Notes under the pieces: generated by a model
Told to the model about the DNA's origin: nothing
The model's input: only the letters and a program-made list of their open reading frames with translations
Databases searched by the model: none
In this document: piece by piece, positions 32,701 to 38,319 of the stretch
How positions within the stretch are numbered: position 1 is the stretch's first letter
Layout of the letters: the number at the start of each line of letters is the position of its first letter
Source: Prosapia bicincta
Lineage: Eukaryota; Arthropoda; Insecta; Hemiptera; Cercopidae
Assembly: GCA_036971475.1 (NCBI GenBank)
Contig: JBAIZL010000003.1
Location: 52,423,842-52,487,841, forward strand
Direction of reading: 5' to 3'
DNA: 64,000 nucleotides
Position numbers and translations under genes: made by a program

Positions 32701-33918
32701 TATACTTATAAAGTCTCCAGTTAGGATAGATTTGGTTTTAAATTTATACAATACTGTATACCTATATTAAAATTTACCGAAAAAGTGTCAAGTCAGGTTA
32801 GATTTGGTTTTAATTTTATACATTGAAATGCAGTTGTAACATCACGAAGCATTTGTATCACACCGCGCCTTCTACATCCGCGCTGAATATTTAAATTAAA
32901 TATTTACTTTAAATTGAAAAAAAAGTAACTTTCCGAGGTCAATTTTAAATACATTCTTGTGGATATCGTCCTATTTGGTGGTGTTAAACCATTTCCCAAA
33001 ATATCGTATAGCGCCGAGCTTCTGCATTTTTACCATAATTTTTCTTCACAACATGCATTAACTTTTTAAAATGACAATATTTTTTATAAAATAGAGGATT
33101 GTCTTATAGTAAATTAGAATTTAACCCTAGAGTAATTAATTACATAAAAAGTTTGTTACATAAAAAAATAATATTTCCTAGAATAACATAAAGTGACCTC
33201 CATTTTAGTATACATTTTTGCAACACCACATGGAACAAGGTCATGTGTCACTTTCAAGACTTTAAATATTTACCTTCAACTGTTAGTTGAAATTTTCTTT
33301 AAATACCAAATTAATCCTAACTTATTACTTTGTAGCTATATTCTAATATGATATAACAAATTGCTCAGTTTTCTAAAATGATCGATTTATAAATAGGTGA
33401 TTTTCAAGTTGGGCACTACTTTCAACTCAGTACTTTATACTGTCTAAAGTTAATTTAGTAAGTAAATCATGAACAAGTAATAATACAAATAACTTAAAAT
33501 CATAGCAAAACAATTGGCAAACATTTAAAAATATATCTAAAATTGATATTTTAATAAGGTATACAACAATTTTTGTAAATACTTCTATGCCATAAACTTG
33601 GCTCTAAAATTTAATCTCCTGAGCCCTAGCTTGCAACCAAAGTAAATAAATTATTTTATTTTCAATGAAGGAAAGCATTAACAACCATTTATTAAGTTGA
33701 ATTATAAGAAATCCCATTAACAAAATGAAATATAAAAATTCTTGAACCCAATAAAAGTTATTATTATTATTTTCATACTCTATACAAATTTCTAAATTTG
33801 AATGTTTACGCCTACCTTCATCTTCGCTACTGGACTCTGAAACATGTCCATTTGGACTCGGACCTCTTGATCGTCTTCCATTTCGCAAACTATCTGAATT
33901 TCTTTCTGCCAATACCAT
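6238..33918 (-). CDS. CoREST: CoREST / REST corepressor (RCOR) homologue, 5' eight coding exons, 3' end outside window
   Basis: Nuclear corepressor scaffold; in the RCOR family it links the LSD1/KDM1A histone demethylase to HDAC1/2. Eight exons (33918-33816, 28609-28547, 25126-25052, 23632-23418, 21489-21298, 18139-18056, 12353-12241, 6445-6238) join with GT-AG borders and compatible phases into 1053 nt = 351 codons without a stop. Domain order: acidic N-terminus, ELM2 ([38 protein letters not shown]), SANT1 ([20 protein letters not shown] to [20 protein letters not shown]), Gly/Asp/Ser-rich linker, CxxC...CxxC finger, then [15 protein letters not shown] and [12 protein letters not shown], matching the start of the RCOR linker helix that binds LSD1. 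The start is supported by an in-frame TGA 9 nt upstream. The second SANT domain is missing here and is expected to the left of the window, across an intron longer than 6.2 kb. Domain matches are from memory of human RCOR1; the identity is very secure. Confidence 0.95.
6860..7400 (+). pseudogene. Penelope-like element fragment (GIY-YIG endonuclease end)
   Basis: Contains, in broken frames, a relic of LVHPKLPDP and LPHGSF, then from 7045 [40 protein letters not shown]: the GIY-YIG endonuclease of Penelope-like elements (here YQL...YIG). Very similar to the better-preserved copy at 9993-10931 on the other strand. The frame is lost after 7233 and relic coding continues to about 7390 (LNIR end). 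7400-7620 is the matching 3' untranslated region. Confidence 0.85.
7580..7956. repeat. FB-A foldback repeat, near-perfect palindrome, with partial copy at left
   Basis: 7590-7621 reads CTAGGTAAGTCTGTCAGTC then TTCTATCTAGTCC, a PLE terminus fragment. 7667-7956 is a palindrome about 290 nt long with the arms GGACTAGGAGACTGACAGAC ... TCTGTCAGTCTCCTAGTCC and almost no spacer (centre near 7810, AAAAAGCCTTTTT). It could form one long hairpin. Confidence 0.88.
8057..8101 (-). ncRNA. Hammerhead-ribozyme-like motif, mirror copy
   Basis: Minus-strand copy in the left arm of the same palindrome: AUUC, CUGAUGA, U, GUUGG/CCAAC, GAA, AAGCUU, U, GAAU. It differs from the plus-strand copy only in the loop of stem II (GUUAG for GUUUG), so all paired positions are kept. 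Confidence 0.58.
8110..8154 (+). ncRNA. Hammerhead-ribozyme-like motif (type I, minimal)
   Basis: Elements in order: stem I AUUC (8110-8113), core CUGAUGA (8114-8120), one unpaired U, stem II GUUGG/CCAAC (8122-8126 with 8136-8140), GAA (8141-8143), palindromic stem III AAGCUU (8144-8149), U at the cleavage position (8150), stem I return GAAU (8151-8154). This is the order of a type-I hammerhead, known from Penelope-like elements. The extra U after the core is not canonical. No activity is shown by the sequence. Confidence 0.6.
8208..8361. repeat. (TA)n followed by a single FB-A arm
   Basis: 8207-8240 is (TA)n. 8246-8361 is one arm of the FB-A repeat in the orientation ...CCACTGTGTGGTTGAAATAT to CTCCTAGTCC, without its partner. 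Confidence 0.85.
8362..8446. repeat. Compound microsatellite (AATCTA)n (TA)n (AG)n
   Basis: Five AATCTA-type hexamers, then about 14 TA units, then 13 AG units, between two FB-A units in opposite orientations. Confidence 0.95.
8447..8748. repeat. FB-A repeat / PLE 3' untranslated region, copy truncated by a LINE
   Basis: Runs from TTTTTTGGACTAGGAGACTG to ...CAGGGGAAAAGAGATTG and matches 9620-9919 nearly base for base. After GATTG at 8748 the copy at 9919 continues into PLE sequence, whereas this one changes to LINE RNase H coding. The junction is therefore a LINE 5' truncation point. Confidence 0.82.
8706..9395 (+). pseudogene. Chimeric frame: PLE leader joined to LINE RNase H
   Basis: 229 codons. 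The first about 14 residues ([14 protein letters not shown]) come from the PLE/FB-A repeat and the remainder from the LINE. The frame is open across the junction by chance and keeps an intact RNase H tail and zinc knuckle. There is no sign that it is a host gene: no intron, an A-rich tail, repeats on both sides. The minus-strand frame at 8852-9259 is its shadow. Confidence 0.75.
8749..9475 (+). mobile_element. 5'-truncated non-LTR retrotransposon (RNase H and zinc-knuckle 3' end)
   Basis: Open frame to 9395 with the end of an RNase H domain ([31 protein letters not shown], the H...N.xAD motif) and a C-terminal [20 protein letters not shown] motif (CxxC...H...C), ending GLYD. A short 3' UTR with CTTCGGGCAG leads to an A-rich tail at about 9465. 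Only the last part of the second ORF is present: no reverse transcriptase or endonuclease. The RNase H after the RT points to the I/jockey/R1 group; the exact clade is uncertain. Confidence 0.88.
9530..9582. repeat. (TA)n microsatellite
   Basis: About 26 TA units between the LINE tail and the next PLE copy. Confidence 0.95.
9993..10931 (-). pseudogene. PLE C-terminal ORF: RT end, linker and GIY-YIG endonuclease
   Basis: 312 codons, open. It begins in the part after the RT palm ([20 protein letters not shown]) and includes [20 protein letters not shown], a cysteine-rich linker typical of the family, and the endonuclease: [20 protein letters not shown] with R-x-NGHRHD and a C-terminal [20 protein letters not shown]. 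The GIY-YIG core is here YQL and YIG. Part of a longer reading frame broken upstream. Confidence 0.9.
11000..11900 (-). pseudogene. PLE reverse transcriptase domain, broken
   Basis: Motif A (YTNIPH) and motif B ([10 protein letters not shown]) lie in the frame 11361-11059; motif C, YIDDIF, lies in another frame at about 11055. Upstream pieces to about 11900 hold [16 protein letters not shown]. At least two frameshifts; not functional as it stands. The plus-strand frames at 10975-11286 are antisense shadows. Confidence 0.88.
12241..12353 (-). CDS. CoREST: CoREST coding exon 7 (GATA-like zinc finger)
   Basis: 113 nt between gttctag and GTGAGT. Codes [38 protein letters not shown]: a CxxC-x15-CxxC pair followed by FTHWR, then RTGNLRP from exon 8. 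The layout is that of a treble-clef GATA-like finger, as in MTA and RERE family proteins. Vertebrate RCOR proteins, as far as I recall, lack it. Entry phase 0 and exit phase 2 mean that skipping this exon brings a stop four codons into exon 8. Confidence 0.85.
12649..13620 (+). mobile_element. Tigger/jerky-like pogo element, degenerate
   Basis: Left end CAGTCCAATCCCAGTAGTC, right end (minus strand) CGGGCCAATCCCGGTAATCC, flanked by TA at 12647-12648 and 13621-13622. Inside, broken frames give [48 protein letters not shown] (the pogo/CENP-B-type helix-turn-helix) then [30 protein letters not shown]. The DDE catalytic part is absent, so it is an internally deleted copy of a Tigger encoding its N-terminal DNA-binding domain. 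Confidence 0.87.
13630..15290. other. AT-rich intronic DNA, nothing recognised
   Basis: CoREST intron between exons 6 and 7. Very AT-rich with many poly-T and poly-A runs. No frame, repeat arm or terminal repeat recognised. Confidence 0.6.
15300..16560. other. Intronic stretch of higher complexity, unidentified
   Basis: Slightly more GC than its surroundings (for example 15740-15860 and 16130-16500), with two short plus-strand frames (16131-16337, 16303-16488). I could not match either to a family. It may be an old transposon. Confidence 0.35.
16800..17030 (+). pseudogene. Possible mariner-type transposase relic
   Basis: The plus strand gives, with frame changes, [20 protein letters not shown] then HFANEERE, which resembles the mariner segment around YSPDLNPSD...LKKHLGG.HF that holds the third catalytic aspartate. 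Only this fragment is recognisable and no terminal repeats were found. Identification by a short match, so moderate at best. Confidence 0.45.
17170..18040. other. AT-rich intronic DNA, nothing recognised
   Basis: No repeat arm, gene or terminal repeat found between the possible mariner relic and CoREST exon 6. Confidence 0.6.
18056..18139 (-). CDS. CoREST: CoREST coding exon 6 (linker)
   Basis: 84 nt between tttctag and GTAAGC, phase 0 at both ends, 28 codons: [20 protein letters not shown] then NNEELAKD. It is the only reading frame of this block that keeps phase with exons 5 and 7 and has no stop. A basic, Ser/Pro-rich linker; because both phases are 0 it could be skipped without a frameshift. 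Confidence 0.75.
19172..19202. repeat. (TA)n microsatellite
   Basis: TTTTA followed by about 12 TA units, directly left of the foldback at 19220. Confidence 0.9.
19248..19292 (-). ncRNA. Hammerhead-ribozyme-like motif, mirror copy (core mutated)
   Basis: Minus strand of the left arm: UUC, CUGAAGG (last A of the core changed to G), U, GCUGAU/AUAGGC, GAA, AAGCUU, U, GAAUAA. The GCUG/AGGC pairing is kept except one position. Probably inactive. Confidence 0.45.
19325..19368 (+). ncRNA. Hammerhead-ribozyme-like motif
   Basis: UUC (19325-19327), CUGAAGA (19328-19334), unpaired U, stem II GCUGGU/AUCGGC (19336-19341 with 19350-19355), GAA (19356-19358), AAGCUU (19359-19364), U (19365), GAA return. 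The stem II sequence differs from the 8110 copy at several positions on both strands but still pairs, which is covariation. Confidence 0.52.
19531..19745. repeat. FB-A terminus fragment and a core-less foldback
   Basis: 19531-19566 reads TAGGTAAGTCTGTCAGTC then TCCTATCTAGTCC, a PLE/FB-A terminus. 19588-19720 is a palindrome like that at 7990-8206 (ACAAATACAAGAATAATTT ... ) but its centre goes straight from CAAAGCTT to GTTTGCCAACGAAAAGC, so the hammerhead core is deleted. Confidence 0.8.
19790..20070. repeat. Dispersed repeat, copy 1 of 2
   Basis: Shares TTGTTAATG(C/T)GTTATC, CATTTCTCATGA, ATATTTAT and ATTTAGGT(C/T) blocks in the same order with 27935-28235. About 280 nt, moderately diverged, no coding capacity. 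It looks like an old interspersed element of unknown class. Confidence 0.65.
20200..21270. other. AT-rich intronic DNA with a weak repeat near 20900-21080
   Basis: 20380-20500 and 20220-20340 share AACCATAATTAATATTGTATTTTTA, a local duplication. 20920-21080 (GCTATAAGTAT, AGAGAGGTATAAAGCT) resembles 47350-47480. Nothing else recognised. Confidence 0.5.
21298..21489 (-). CDS. CoREST: CoREST coding exon 5 (SANT1 end, acidic linker)
   Basis: 192 nt, phase 0 at both ends, acceptor ttacag, donor GTTGGT. It starts [20 protein letters not shown], which completes SANT1, then [11 protein letters not shown], followed by a low-complexity stretch rich in Gly, Asp and Ser ([26 protein letters not shown]) that resembles the disordered acidic linker of insect CoREST proteins. 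Confidence 0.94.
21823..21868 (-). ncRNA. Hammerhead-ribozyme-like motif in left PLE arm
   Basis: Minus strand: stem I AGACA (21868-21864), CCGAUGA (CUGAUGA with U changed to C), A, stem II GAUC/GAUC, AAA in place of GAA, AACAUU, C, stem I return UGUCU. Five base pairs in stem I; the core has two substitutions, so inactive is likely. Confidence 0.45.
22495..22540 (+). ncRNA. Hammerhead-ribozyme-like motif in right PLE arm
   Basis: AGACA (22495-22499), UUGAUGA (CUGAUGA with C changed to U), A, GAUC/GAUC (22508-22511 with 22522-22525), GAA (22526-22528), AACGUU (22529-22534), C, UGCCU. Stem I is weakened by one mismatch relative to the left arm. Confidence 0.45.
23313..23355 (+). ncRNA. Hammerhead-ribozyme-like motif, single copy
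   Basis: CCUU (23313-23316), CUGAUGA (23317-23323), unpaired U, imperfect stem II GCUAAC/UUAAC, GAA (23340-23342), AUGUAAAU (23343-23350), U, AAGG (23352-23355). Stem I pairs four of four; the core is intact. Located 60 nt right of CoREST exon 4, inside the intron. Confidence 0.5.
23418..23632 (-). CDS. CoREST: CoREST coding exon 4 (ELM2 end and SANT1)
   Basis: 215 nt, acceptor tttacag, donor GTGAGT directly after an ATG codon. Codes [20 protein letters not shown] and [17 protein letters not shown], then [20 protein letters not shown] and [11 protein letters not shown]: the HDAC-binding end of ELM2 and most of SANT1. This is the most conserved part of RCOR and differs from human at only a few sites that I can recall. 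Confidence 0.96.
24075..24230. repeat. PLE-type foldback, core-less form
   Basis: Arms ACTCATACACGTTTCAATG and CATTGAAATGTGTATGAGT are reverse complements about 60 nt long. Stem I (UUUACU/AGUAAA) and the GAA plus palindromic stem III (ACGUGUAU or AUGUGUAU) are present but CUGAUGA and half of stem II are gone. Contrast with 27099-27150. Confidence 0.7.
25052..25126 (-). CDS. CoREST: CoREST coding exon 3 (ELM2, LLVWSP)
   Basis: 75 nt between ttttcag and GTAAGT. Codes [20 protein letters not shown] then SDIK; ALLVWSP corresponds to the LVWSP core of RCOR ELM2 domains. Its split codons join with exon 2 (GAT, Asp) and exon 4 (TTG, Leu). Confidence 0.93.
25263..25289. repeat. (TA)n microsatellite
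   Basis: About 14 TA units. The apparent YIYIYI frames over it are artefacts. Confidence 0.95.
25385..26640 (-). mobile_element. Penelope-like retroelement, AT-rich subfamily, decayed
   Basis: Minus strand: RT motif C as CVDDILVIY near 26610, then decayed linker, then GIY-YIG endonuclease at about 26000-25880 ([22 protein letters not shown]), [39 protein letters not shown], ending near 25560. 25385-25460 at the 3' side is an inverted repeat with GGTAGTATCTC/GAGATACTACC arms. The plus-strand frame at 26168-26461 is antisense noise. A different subfamily from the element at 9620-11900 (GIY instead of YQL; more AT-rich). Confidence 0.88.
26654..26704. repeat. (AC)n microsatellite
   Basis: About 25 AC units. 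Confidence 0.97.
27099..27150 (-). ncRNA. Hammerhead-ribozyme-like motif, best copy in the window
   Basis: Minus strand: stem I AGACCCU (27150-27144), CUGAUGA (27143-27137), then U, stem II ending GAUGAC-AUG-GUCAUC, GAA (27117-27115), palindromic AUGUAUAU (27114-27107), U (27106), stem I return AGGGUUU (27105-27099). Stem I pairs over 7 bp. The part between core and stem II is an extended GAU repeat. The predicted cleavage site lies between 27106 and 27105. No mirror arm found here. Confidence 0.62.
27935..28235. repeat. Dispersed repeat, copy 2 of 2
   Basis: Counterpart of 19790-20070. Keeps the order TTGTTAATGCGTTATC, CATTTCTCATGA, GATAGCACACATAAAATAG, CATTTAGGTTA, ATCACTTTATCGTTCTATTA. 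No coding capacity. Confidence 0.65.
28547..28609 (-). CDS. CoREST: CoREST coding exon 2 (start of ELM2)
   Basis: 63 nt, preceded by ...ctag and followed by GTAAGG. With the flanking bases it codes [20 protein letters not shown] then G, equivalent to the RCOR segment that begins the ELM2 domain (human MRVGPQYQAVVPDF). Phases 1 in and 1 out fit both neighbours exactly. Confidence 0.93.
29150..29935 (-). mobile_element. Penelope-like retroelement, third subfamily, decayed
   Basis: Minus strand: [15 protein letters not shown] (RT motif C with G for D) near 29895, [20 protein letters not shown] near 29740, then the endonuclease near 29345-29230: [20 protein letters not shown], then [17 protein letters not shown] relic. 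The coding is interrupted many times. No inverted terminal repeat with a hammerhead motif could be tied to it. Confidence 0.85.
30440..30790 (+). pseudogene. LINE 3'-end relic (C-terminal zinc knuckle)
   Basis: The plus strand near 30600-30680 reads [30 protein letters not shown]: the CxxC...H...C motif found after the RNase H of I/jockey-type retrotransposons. Upstream 30300-30560 is a degraded continuation of the same reading direction. A run of nine Gs at 30587-30595 breaks the frame. Confidence 0.65.
30812..31083. repeat. Foldback repeat with GAAAC-type motif
   Basis: Arms GCATTGATTTATTAAAAAT ... and complement, about 70 nt each, spaced by AT-rich DNA. The right arm has CUGAAUGAGGAC...GUCGACGAAACG; the left arm, on the minus strand, CUGGAUGAGGAC...GUCGUCGAAACA. 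This looks like a variant of the hammerhead-like family with one extra base inside the core. Confidence 0.75.
32210..33045. repeat. Large foldback element with an internal tandem duplication
   Basis: Terminal arms: 32215-32400 and 32865-33045 are diverged reverse complements (for example TACGATATTTTGGGAAAT and the complementary ATTTCCCAAAATATCGTA; TTCAGCGCGGATGTAGAA and its complement). Between them are two direct copies of about 160 nt, 32505-32665 and 32714-32870, each beginning TCTCCAGTTAGGATAGATTT. No coding sequence; the short frames over it on either strand are palindrome artefacts. Class unknown. Confidence 0.8.
33050..33600. other. AT-rich DNA, nothing recognised
   Basis: Between the foldback element and the downstream side of CoREST exon 1, within the first intron. 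Confidence 0.6.
33816..33918 (-). CDS. CoREST: CoREST coding exon 1 (start codon)
   Basis: Codes 34 residues beginning [19 protein letters not shown] and ending in a Ser/Glu/Asp run, SESSSEDE, then one base of the next codon (phase 1). The donor is GTAGGC. An in-frame TGA lies 9 nt before the ATG, so this is the first possible Met in this exon; an upstream non-coding exon cannot be excluded. The open frame continues into the intron as junk, which is why a longer reading frame is apparent here. Confidence 0.9.
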
Positions 33919-33919
33919 T

Positions 33920-35253
33920 TTATATCAAAATACAAAGAATTTTATAGTTTAAATAATTAAAACTTTTCGAAAGAACACTCAAGCCAAAACTACAGTTGAA
34001 GCACAGACATACAATGACTGAAAGGATATTTCAGCAAACCGTAGTTTTTTATAAATCCATGGAGGTTTAACATAGTTTTAGAAATCTAACGACTGTCTGT
34101 AATTATGAATAATAATCAATTATTGAATAATTAGTCGAATTTTTAACTCTAAATTATTATACTGACATTAAATTCATTTTTACTAAATTTGTATTCAATA
34201 GAAATACAATATAACTTGAACTATTATATGTCCATTGTATTTATATACTATATAGTCATTCATATCATCAATCTCCTCTTAGTTTGTTTTTTTGCAATTT
34301 TTTTTCAAATAGCTTATTTATATGTTGAAAATATTTAGATTTTTCAAGAGTAGGTATTTTTATAAAATCTTAATTATAATATTTTTGAAAATCATTGAAA
34401 ATTTATTTTTTATAGTTACATTGACATTGATTATATACATGCTACTAATTTTAATCTTATATGCATTTAGATTTTAGTATAATGTCAAAGACGAATTAAA
34501 TTTTTTTTTATGGATATAAATTAAATGGTCTACATTTAAGTATGAAATAGAAAATGAAATCGAGGTTTTACAGCTGACGTTGTAGTTTTGTATGGTAGTG
34601 CGAAGAATGGGTTTTAAGAACTATTGGAATATTTAATCAATTTAGAAATATCATAAATTGTGTTAAGATTTCAATTTGGACCCAAATTTTTGCATGAAAA
34701 TGTTATTATTAGATCTTTGATGTAAAATAAAACATTGCCACCTTTTAATAATAGAGATAATTCAGGTAGTAAATGTTTTATTCCTTTCCTCCTGTAGAGA
34801 GCGTTTGAATACCATACACAAAAATAATTGAAAATGTGTTAACCAGTGGACCAGATGTTAGATTATCAATTTCAGACCGATTTTTACATGCTAGGTACCA
34901 AATACTGGCAATACCTTGTAGAGTATACTTTGTAATTAAGTAGTGCGTATTGCTTTTTCTACCTAGTCTTGTAAAAATAGGAAGAATAGAACGTTTTATT
35001 GATAAATTCTTCAATAATATAAGTTTATAGCACATTCAACTATGCTATTATTAAGGTAACAATGTTGTAAATTCTAGTTTGTTTTTATACTATTTTATTT
35101 TCTATGGTTTTATAATTTACAAATATTACTTTATTATATTTTTTTACAAAAAAAAACAATAACTTCGAAGTTTCAGTGAAGATTGAATCAAACAATATCT
35201 TCTAATTGAATTTTATGAATTTTTAAAGTTTAAGGATTAATTTAGTCTTCTAC

Positions 35254-35329
<76 letters not shown>

Positions 35330-36290
35330 CCACTTGTATGTAAATGGTAAAAATTCTCAATAATGAAAGTATTTCATAAACAGTTATACAAATTCATAGA
35401 ATTATATAAAATTGTACCTTTATCACAAGTACAAGAAGACCAACTAAAAAAATTTGTTTTCAAGAAAAAGTAAAAATGACTGGAGCATGAATTGGGAATT
35501 ATTATTGTTGTAGAATTTGTGTTCCAAACTAATTTGGAGCATCCTTAGGTCTGTTCAATTTAAATTTTTACTATTATTTCCAGATCTTTTTAAAACTTAT
35601 ATAGAAAAGGATGTTCGTGGTTTGACTCCTCTTTACATAATCAACAAACAAGGACTTGATTTTATTACATAATCATGAGATTGGAGATATTTTTACATAG
35701 ATTTTTAGTTTTATGAAATGCTATTTACCTCAGTATATTTTTGTTCTCTCAGTTTCTATTTTACTATCTGTTTCCTATAGTGTATAGTAGAATCAGATTT
35801 TCATTTCTGATCTTGTTTACTCTGCAAAAGATAAAAATAATAAATGTAATTTTAATGTTATTTGGCTAAAACGAAAAATCTGGTATCATAGCATGGTTTG
35901 GTTAGGTAGATGTTTTTAGTTCATTGTAATGTGACAAGTACTGTCAACTCTGATTTTTCCTGTTTCACGCGTGTTAGTAAAATATACATTCAAAATAGGA
36001 AACAAATCATGTTTATGTCCCTTTTAGGTTTTATTATTCAAGATGATCTGTATTAATTTAATTAATTTTTGAAGAACACACTCAAAAATTGTTTACGTTA
36101 CCCACTAAGCAGTCTTTGTTACTGTCTTACTGATATCTATAAAAAAAAAAAAGATATCTATGTCCTGTGAAATACTGATAACAAACGCTATTGTATAAAA
36201 ACATTTTCCACTATAAATTTTTTTGAAACTAAATATAATAATTAACATTTGTTGATTCCATCTTCGCGTGAGCTACTAGTAATCACTTAC
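33920..36290. other. Upstream of CoREST, AT-rich, no clear promoter element
   Basis: Holds the presumed 5' UTR and promoter of CoREST but no CpG-rich block, TATA or initiator that can be singled out. The 85-codon frame at 34778-35035 (minus) has no recognised domain. A (TA)n microsatellite lies at 35258-35328. Confidence 0.45.
35258..35328. repeat. (TA)n microsatellite
   Basis: About 34 TA units, the longest simple repeat in the window. Confidence 0.97.
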
Positions 36291-36525
36291 ACTTTTTTTT
36301 TAAAATGTTTTAACTTGCCTATAGTAGCACTTACTTTGCTTGTTGAGGACGGCCGTTTCGGGAGATGTGTCCCTCTGTCAACTCAGACCGTAACTCGTCT
36401 AACGGCAGTTATGGTCTGAGTTGACAAAGGGACACATCTCCCGAAACGGCCGTCCTCAACAAGCAAAGTAAGTGCTACTATAGGCAAGTTAAAACATTTT
36501 AAAAAAAAGTGTAAGTAATAATTAA
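36290..36525. repeat. Near-perfect palindrome (foldback), family FB-B
   Basis: Arms of about 105 nt: TTACACTTTTTTTTTAAAAT ... GTCAACTCAGACCGTAACTC, then the complement with almost no spacer. Each arm includes ACGGCCGTTTCGGGAGATGT or its complement. Diverged partial copies are at 36725-36830 and 46375-46445. Confidence 0.92.
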
Positions 36526-36724
36526 TAAATAAAGTAAATAATAAATAGCGTCTAAAATTTTTTTAAAGTGAAATAGCCTCAAAATAAACAACATACAATA
36601 CACTAAACGTTTCTATGTAAATGTATTTATAAATCAGACCACTATTTTATAACATTACTATGACCGGTTGGGATAGGTTTGGTAACAAAAAATAAGTATA
36701 ATACTAAAAACACTTGTAAATATG

Positions 36725-36830
36725 TTACAACTTGGCTATAGCAGCACTTACTTATATTTATTAAGGACGGTCATTTCGGGAAATGTGTCCCATTGTCAAC
36801 TCAGTCCGTAACTCGTCTGAGTTACTTGAA
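36725..36830. repeat. FB-B single arm
   Basis: TATAGCAGCACTTACTTATA, AAGGACGGTCATTTCGGGAA, then ATTGTCAACTCAG: a diverged copy of the left arm of the palindrome at 36290. Confidence 0.8.
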
Positions 36831-36850
36831 CTTGCAAGTACATGGTATTA

Positions 36851-37680
36851 CAGCAGAGTCTCGATAATTTGAGGTAGATGGAACCAAGACCCTCTCGGAT
36901 ACCGAAAATTTGGATTACATGGAAATACGTTCCTGTACACTGAAAAATAATAGGCGTTCTAATGATCCCTATTACTATAATTAGAATGAACAAAATAAAT
37001 GTATAGAACTGTATTGATTACACTACTTACATTAATTTAAGTTGCTTTGGAATACATTATTCATCATGATTGCTAGTTTTTTGGAAAAAGTTATAAAGTG
37101 TCTTCTGCGTCTACTTACCAGATAGTTTTCGTGATACGGTGTCACGTAGACGACTTAGCAGAACCACAAATGTTGGCATGGTGTCTGTCTGTTGTTCAAA
37201 ATAGCATTGTGCAGTTTCCAAGACGTCCGTGACTTATTTTCTATTCTTTTACTGTCTCAGTCGAATTTTCATCTTCACTCCTGTCATCACTACCTCCAGT
37301 AGTTTCTAGTACCATTACAATAGTTGTAACATGTATTATTGCTACTTACTTACGTTCATCTTAACTCATCCATTGATGTACGTCCGTATCATCGACATTT
37401 TCACAACCTGGAAACTTCTTGTAAAAGGCAACGTCTGAATTTTTCATACATTCTAGGAAACCCTGATCCATTGCCTGGATTAGGCTCGTAATATTTGCAG
37501 GTAGAAATAATGCACGGATATCAACAGACCACAGTTGATCTTCATCAGGATGCGACAGTGCATTGTTCAACAGTAAATCATTTTAATTTCCTTTCAAATA
37601 GATAAAATAGTCTGAAATAGAAATAGGCTTTAATTCAACAAAACCTAGCAAAATTGGGACTCAGATTTTCGAGACTACTG
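36851..37680 (-). mobile_element. Tigger/jerky-like pogo element, internally deleted
   Basis: Ends CAGCAGAGTCTCGATAATTT (left) and, on the minus strand, CAGTAGTCTCGAAAATCTGA (right), flanked by TA at 36849-36850 and 37681-37682. The minus-strand frame 37570-37361 has FLPANITSLIQAMDQGFLEC, the conserved Tigger segment around the last catalytic acid (PPN.TSLIQPMDQG). Only the C-terminal part of the transposase remains. Confidence 0.9.
37361..37570 (-). pseudogene. Tigger transposase fragment (DDE C-terminal part)
   Basis: 69 codons: MNNALSHPDEDQLWSVDIRA, LFLPANITSLIQAMDQGFLE, CMKNSDVAFYKKFPG. It matches the DNAxxHP...LPPNVTSLIQPMDQGVIE region of jerky/Tigger DDE transposases, with NNALSHP at the aspartate/asparagine site, so the catalytic D is replaced by N. 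Confidence 0.85.
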
Positions 37681-38049
37681 TATTTCCGACCTTGGCTTTG
37701 AAATATATTTTTCATTCATTTATCCAGATACGAACAAATTATAACAGAACAAATTGCTGTAAAATTTAGAGTAAGTATTACTACTCATTTAAATGAAACT
37801 TAACTAACATAAAACTTGTGCAGAGTGAGTTCCTAAAGAGCATATCATTCACCTCAAAAATTAGAGATTTTTCATTTATATAGAGTTAAAGGTAAAATGA
37901 AATTTAAGTCCACCAGGCAATAGAAATACCGCTATATGTCTACCATATTCAAAACAATTTGGCAAGCATTGCGAATAATAATTTGGAGCAACTTTGTTAT
38001 AACTTTCTATTACAAATAAATAATACCGCCTAACCACAAAAACTTTCTA

Positions 38050-38105
38050 TTTAAATCCTGATGTACATTTTGATTGCATACCAATCATCTTCTGAGGAAA
38101 TCACT
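38050..38105 (-). ncRNA. Hammerhead-ribozyme-like motif, degenerate
   Basis: Minus strand: UUUCCU, CAGAAGA (CUGAAGA with U changed to A), U, GAUUG-GUAUG-CAAUC, AAA in place of GAA, AUGUACAU, C, AGGAUUU. Stems I, II and III are intact while two core bases are changed. Confidence 0.4.
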
Positions 38106-38137
38106 ACAAGTATAACTACAACTTTTGTTACATTTAA

Positions 38138-38303
38138 TATATATTAGTCATTAAGACCCTCTTCTCGCTTCTTATACTATCCGACCAACTACGTAGTAGC
38201 AAGGTCCACCTCTGTCCTATTATATATTAGTCATTAAGACCCTCTTCTCGCTTCTTATACTATCCGACCAACTACGTAGTAGCAAGGTCCACCTCTGTCC
38301 TAT
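38138..38303. repeat. 83-bp tandem duplication
   Basis: 38138-38220 and 38221-38303 appear identical (each beginning TATATATTAGTCATTAAGAC and ending CACCTCTGTCCTA plus T). Perfect identity over 83 bp in an AT-rich intergenic region suggests a recent duplication or a local assembly duplication. Confidence 0.95.
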
Positions 38304-38319
38304 CAACTGACTAATACCG

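Noticed and set aside
33604..33815. Extension of the CoREST first-exon frame past residue 34
   Set aside because: The donor GTAGGC follows the SSSEDE codons and the phase fits exon 2; the remainder ([10 protein letters not shown]) is intron.
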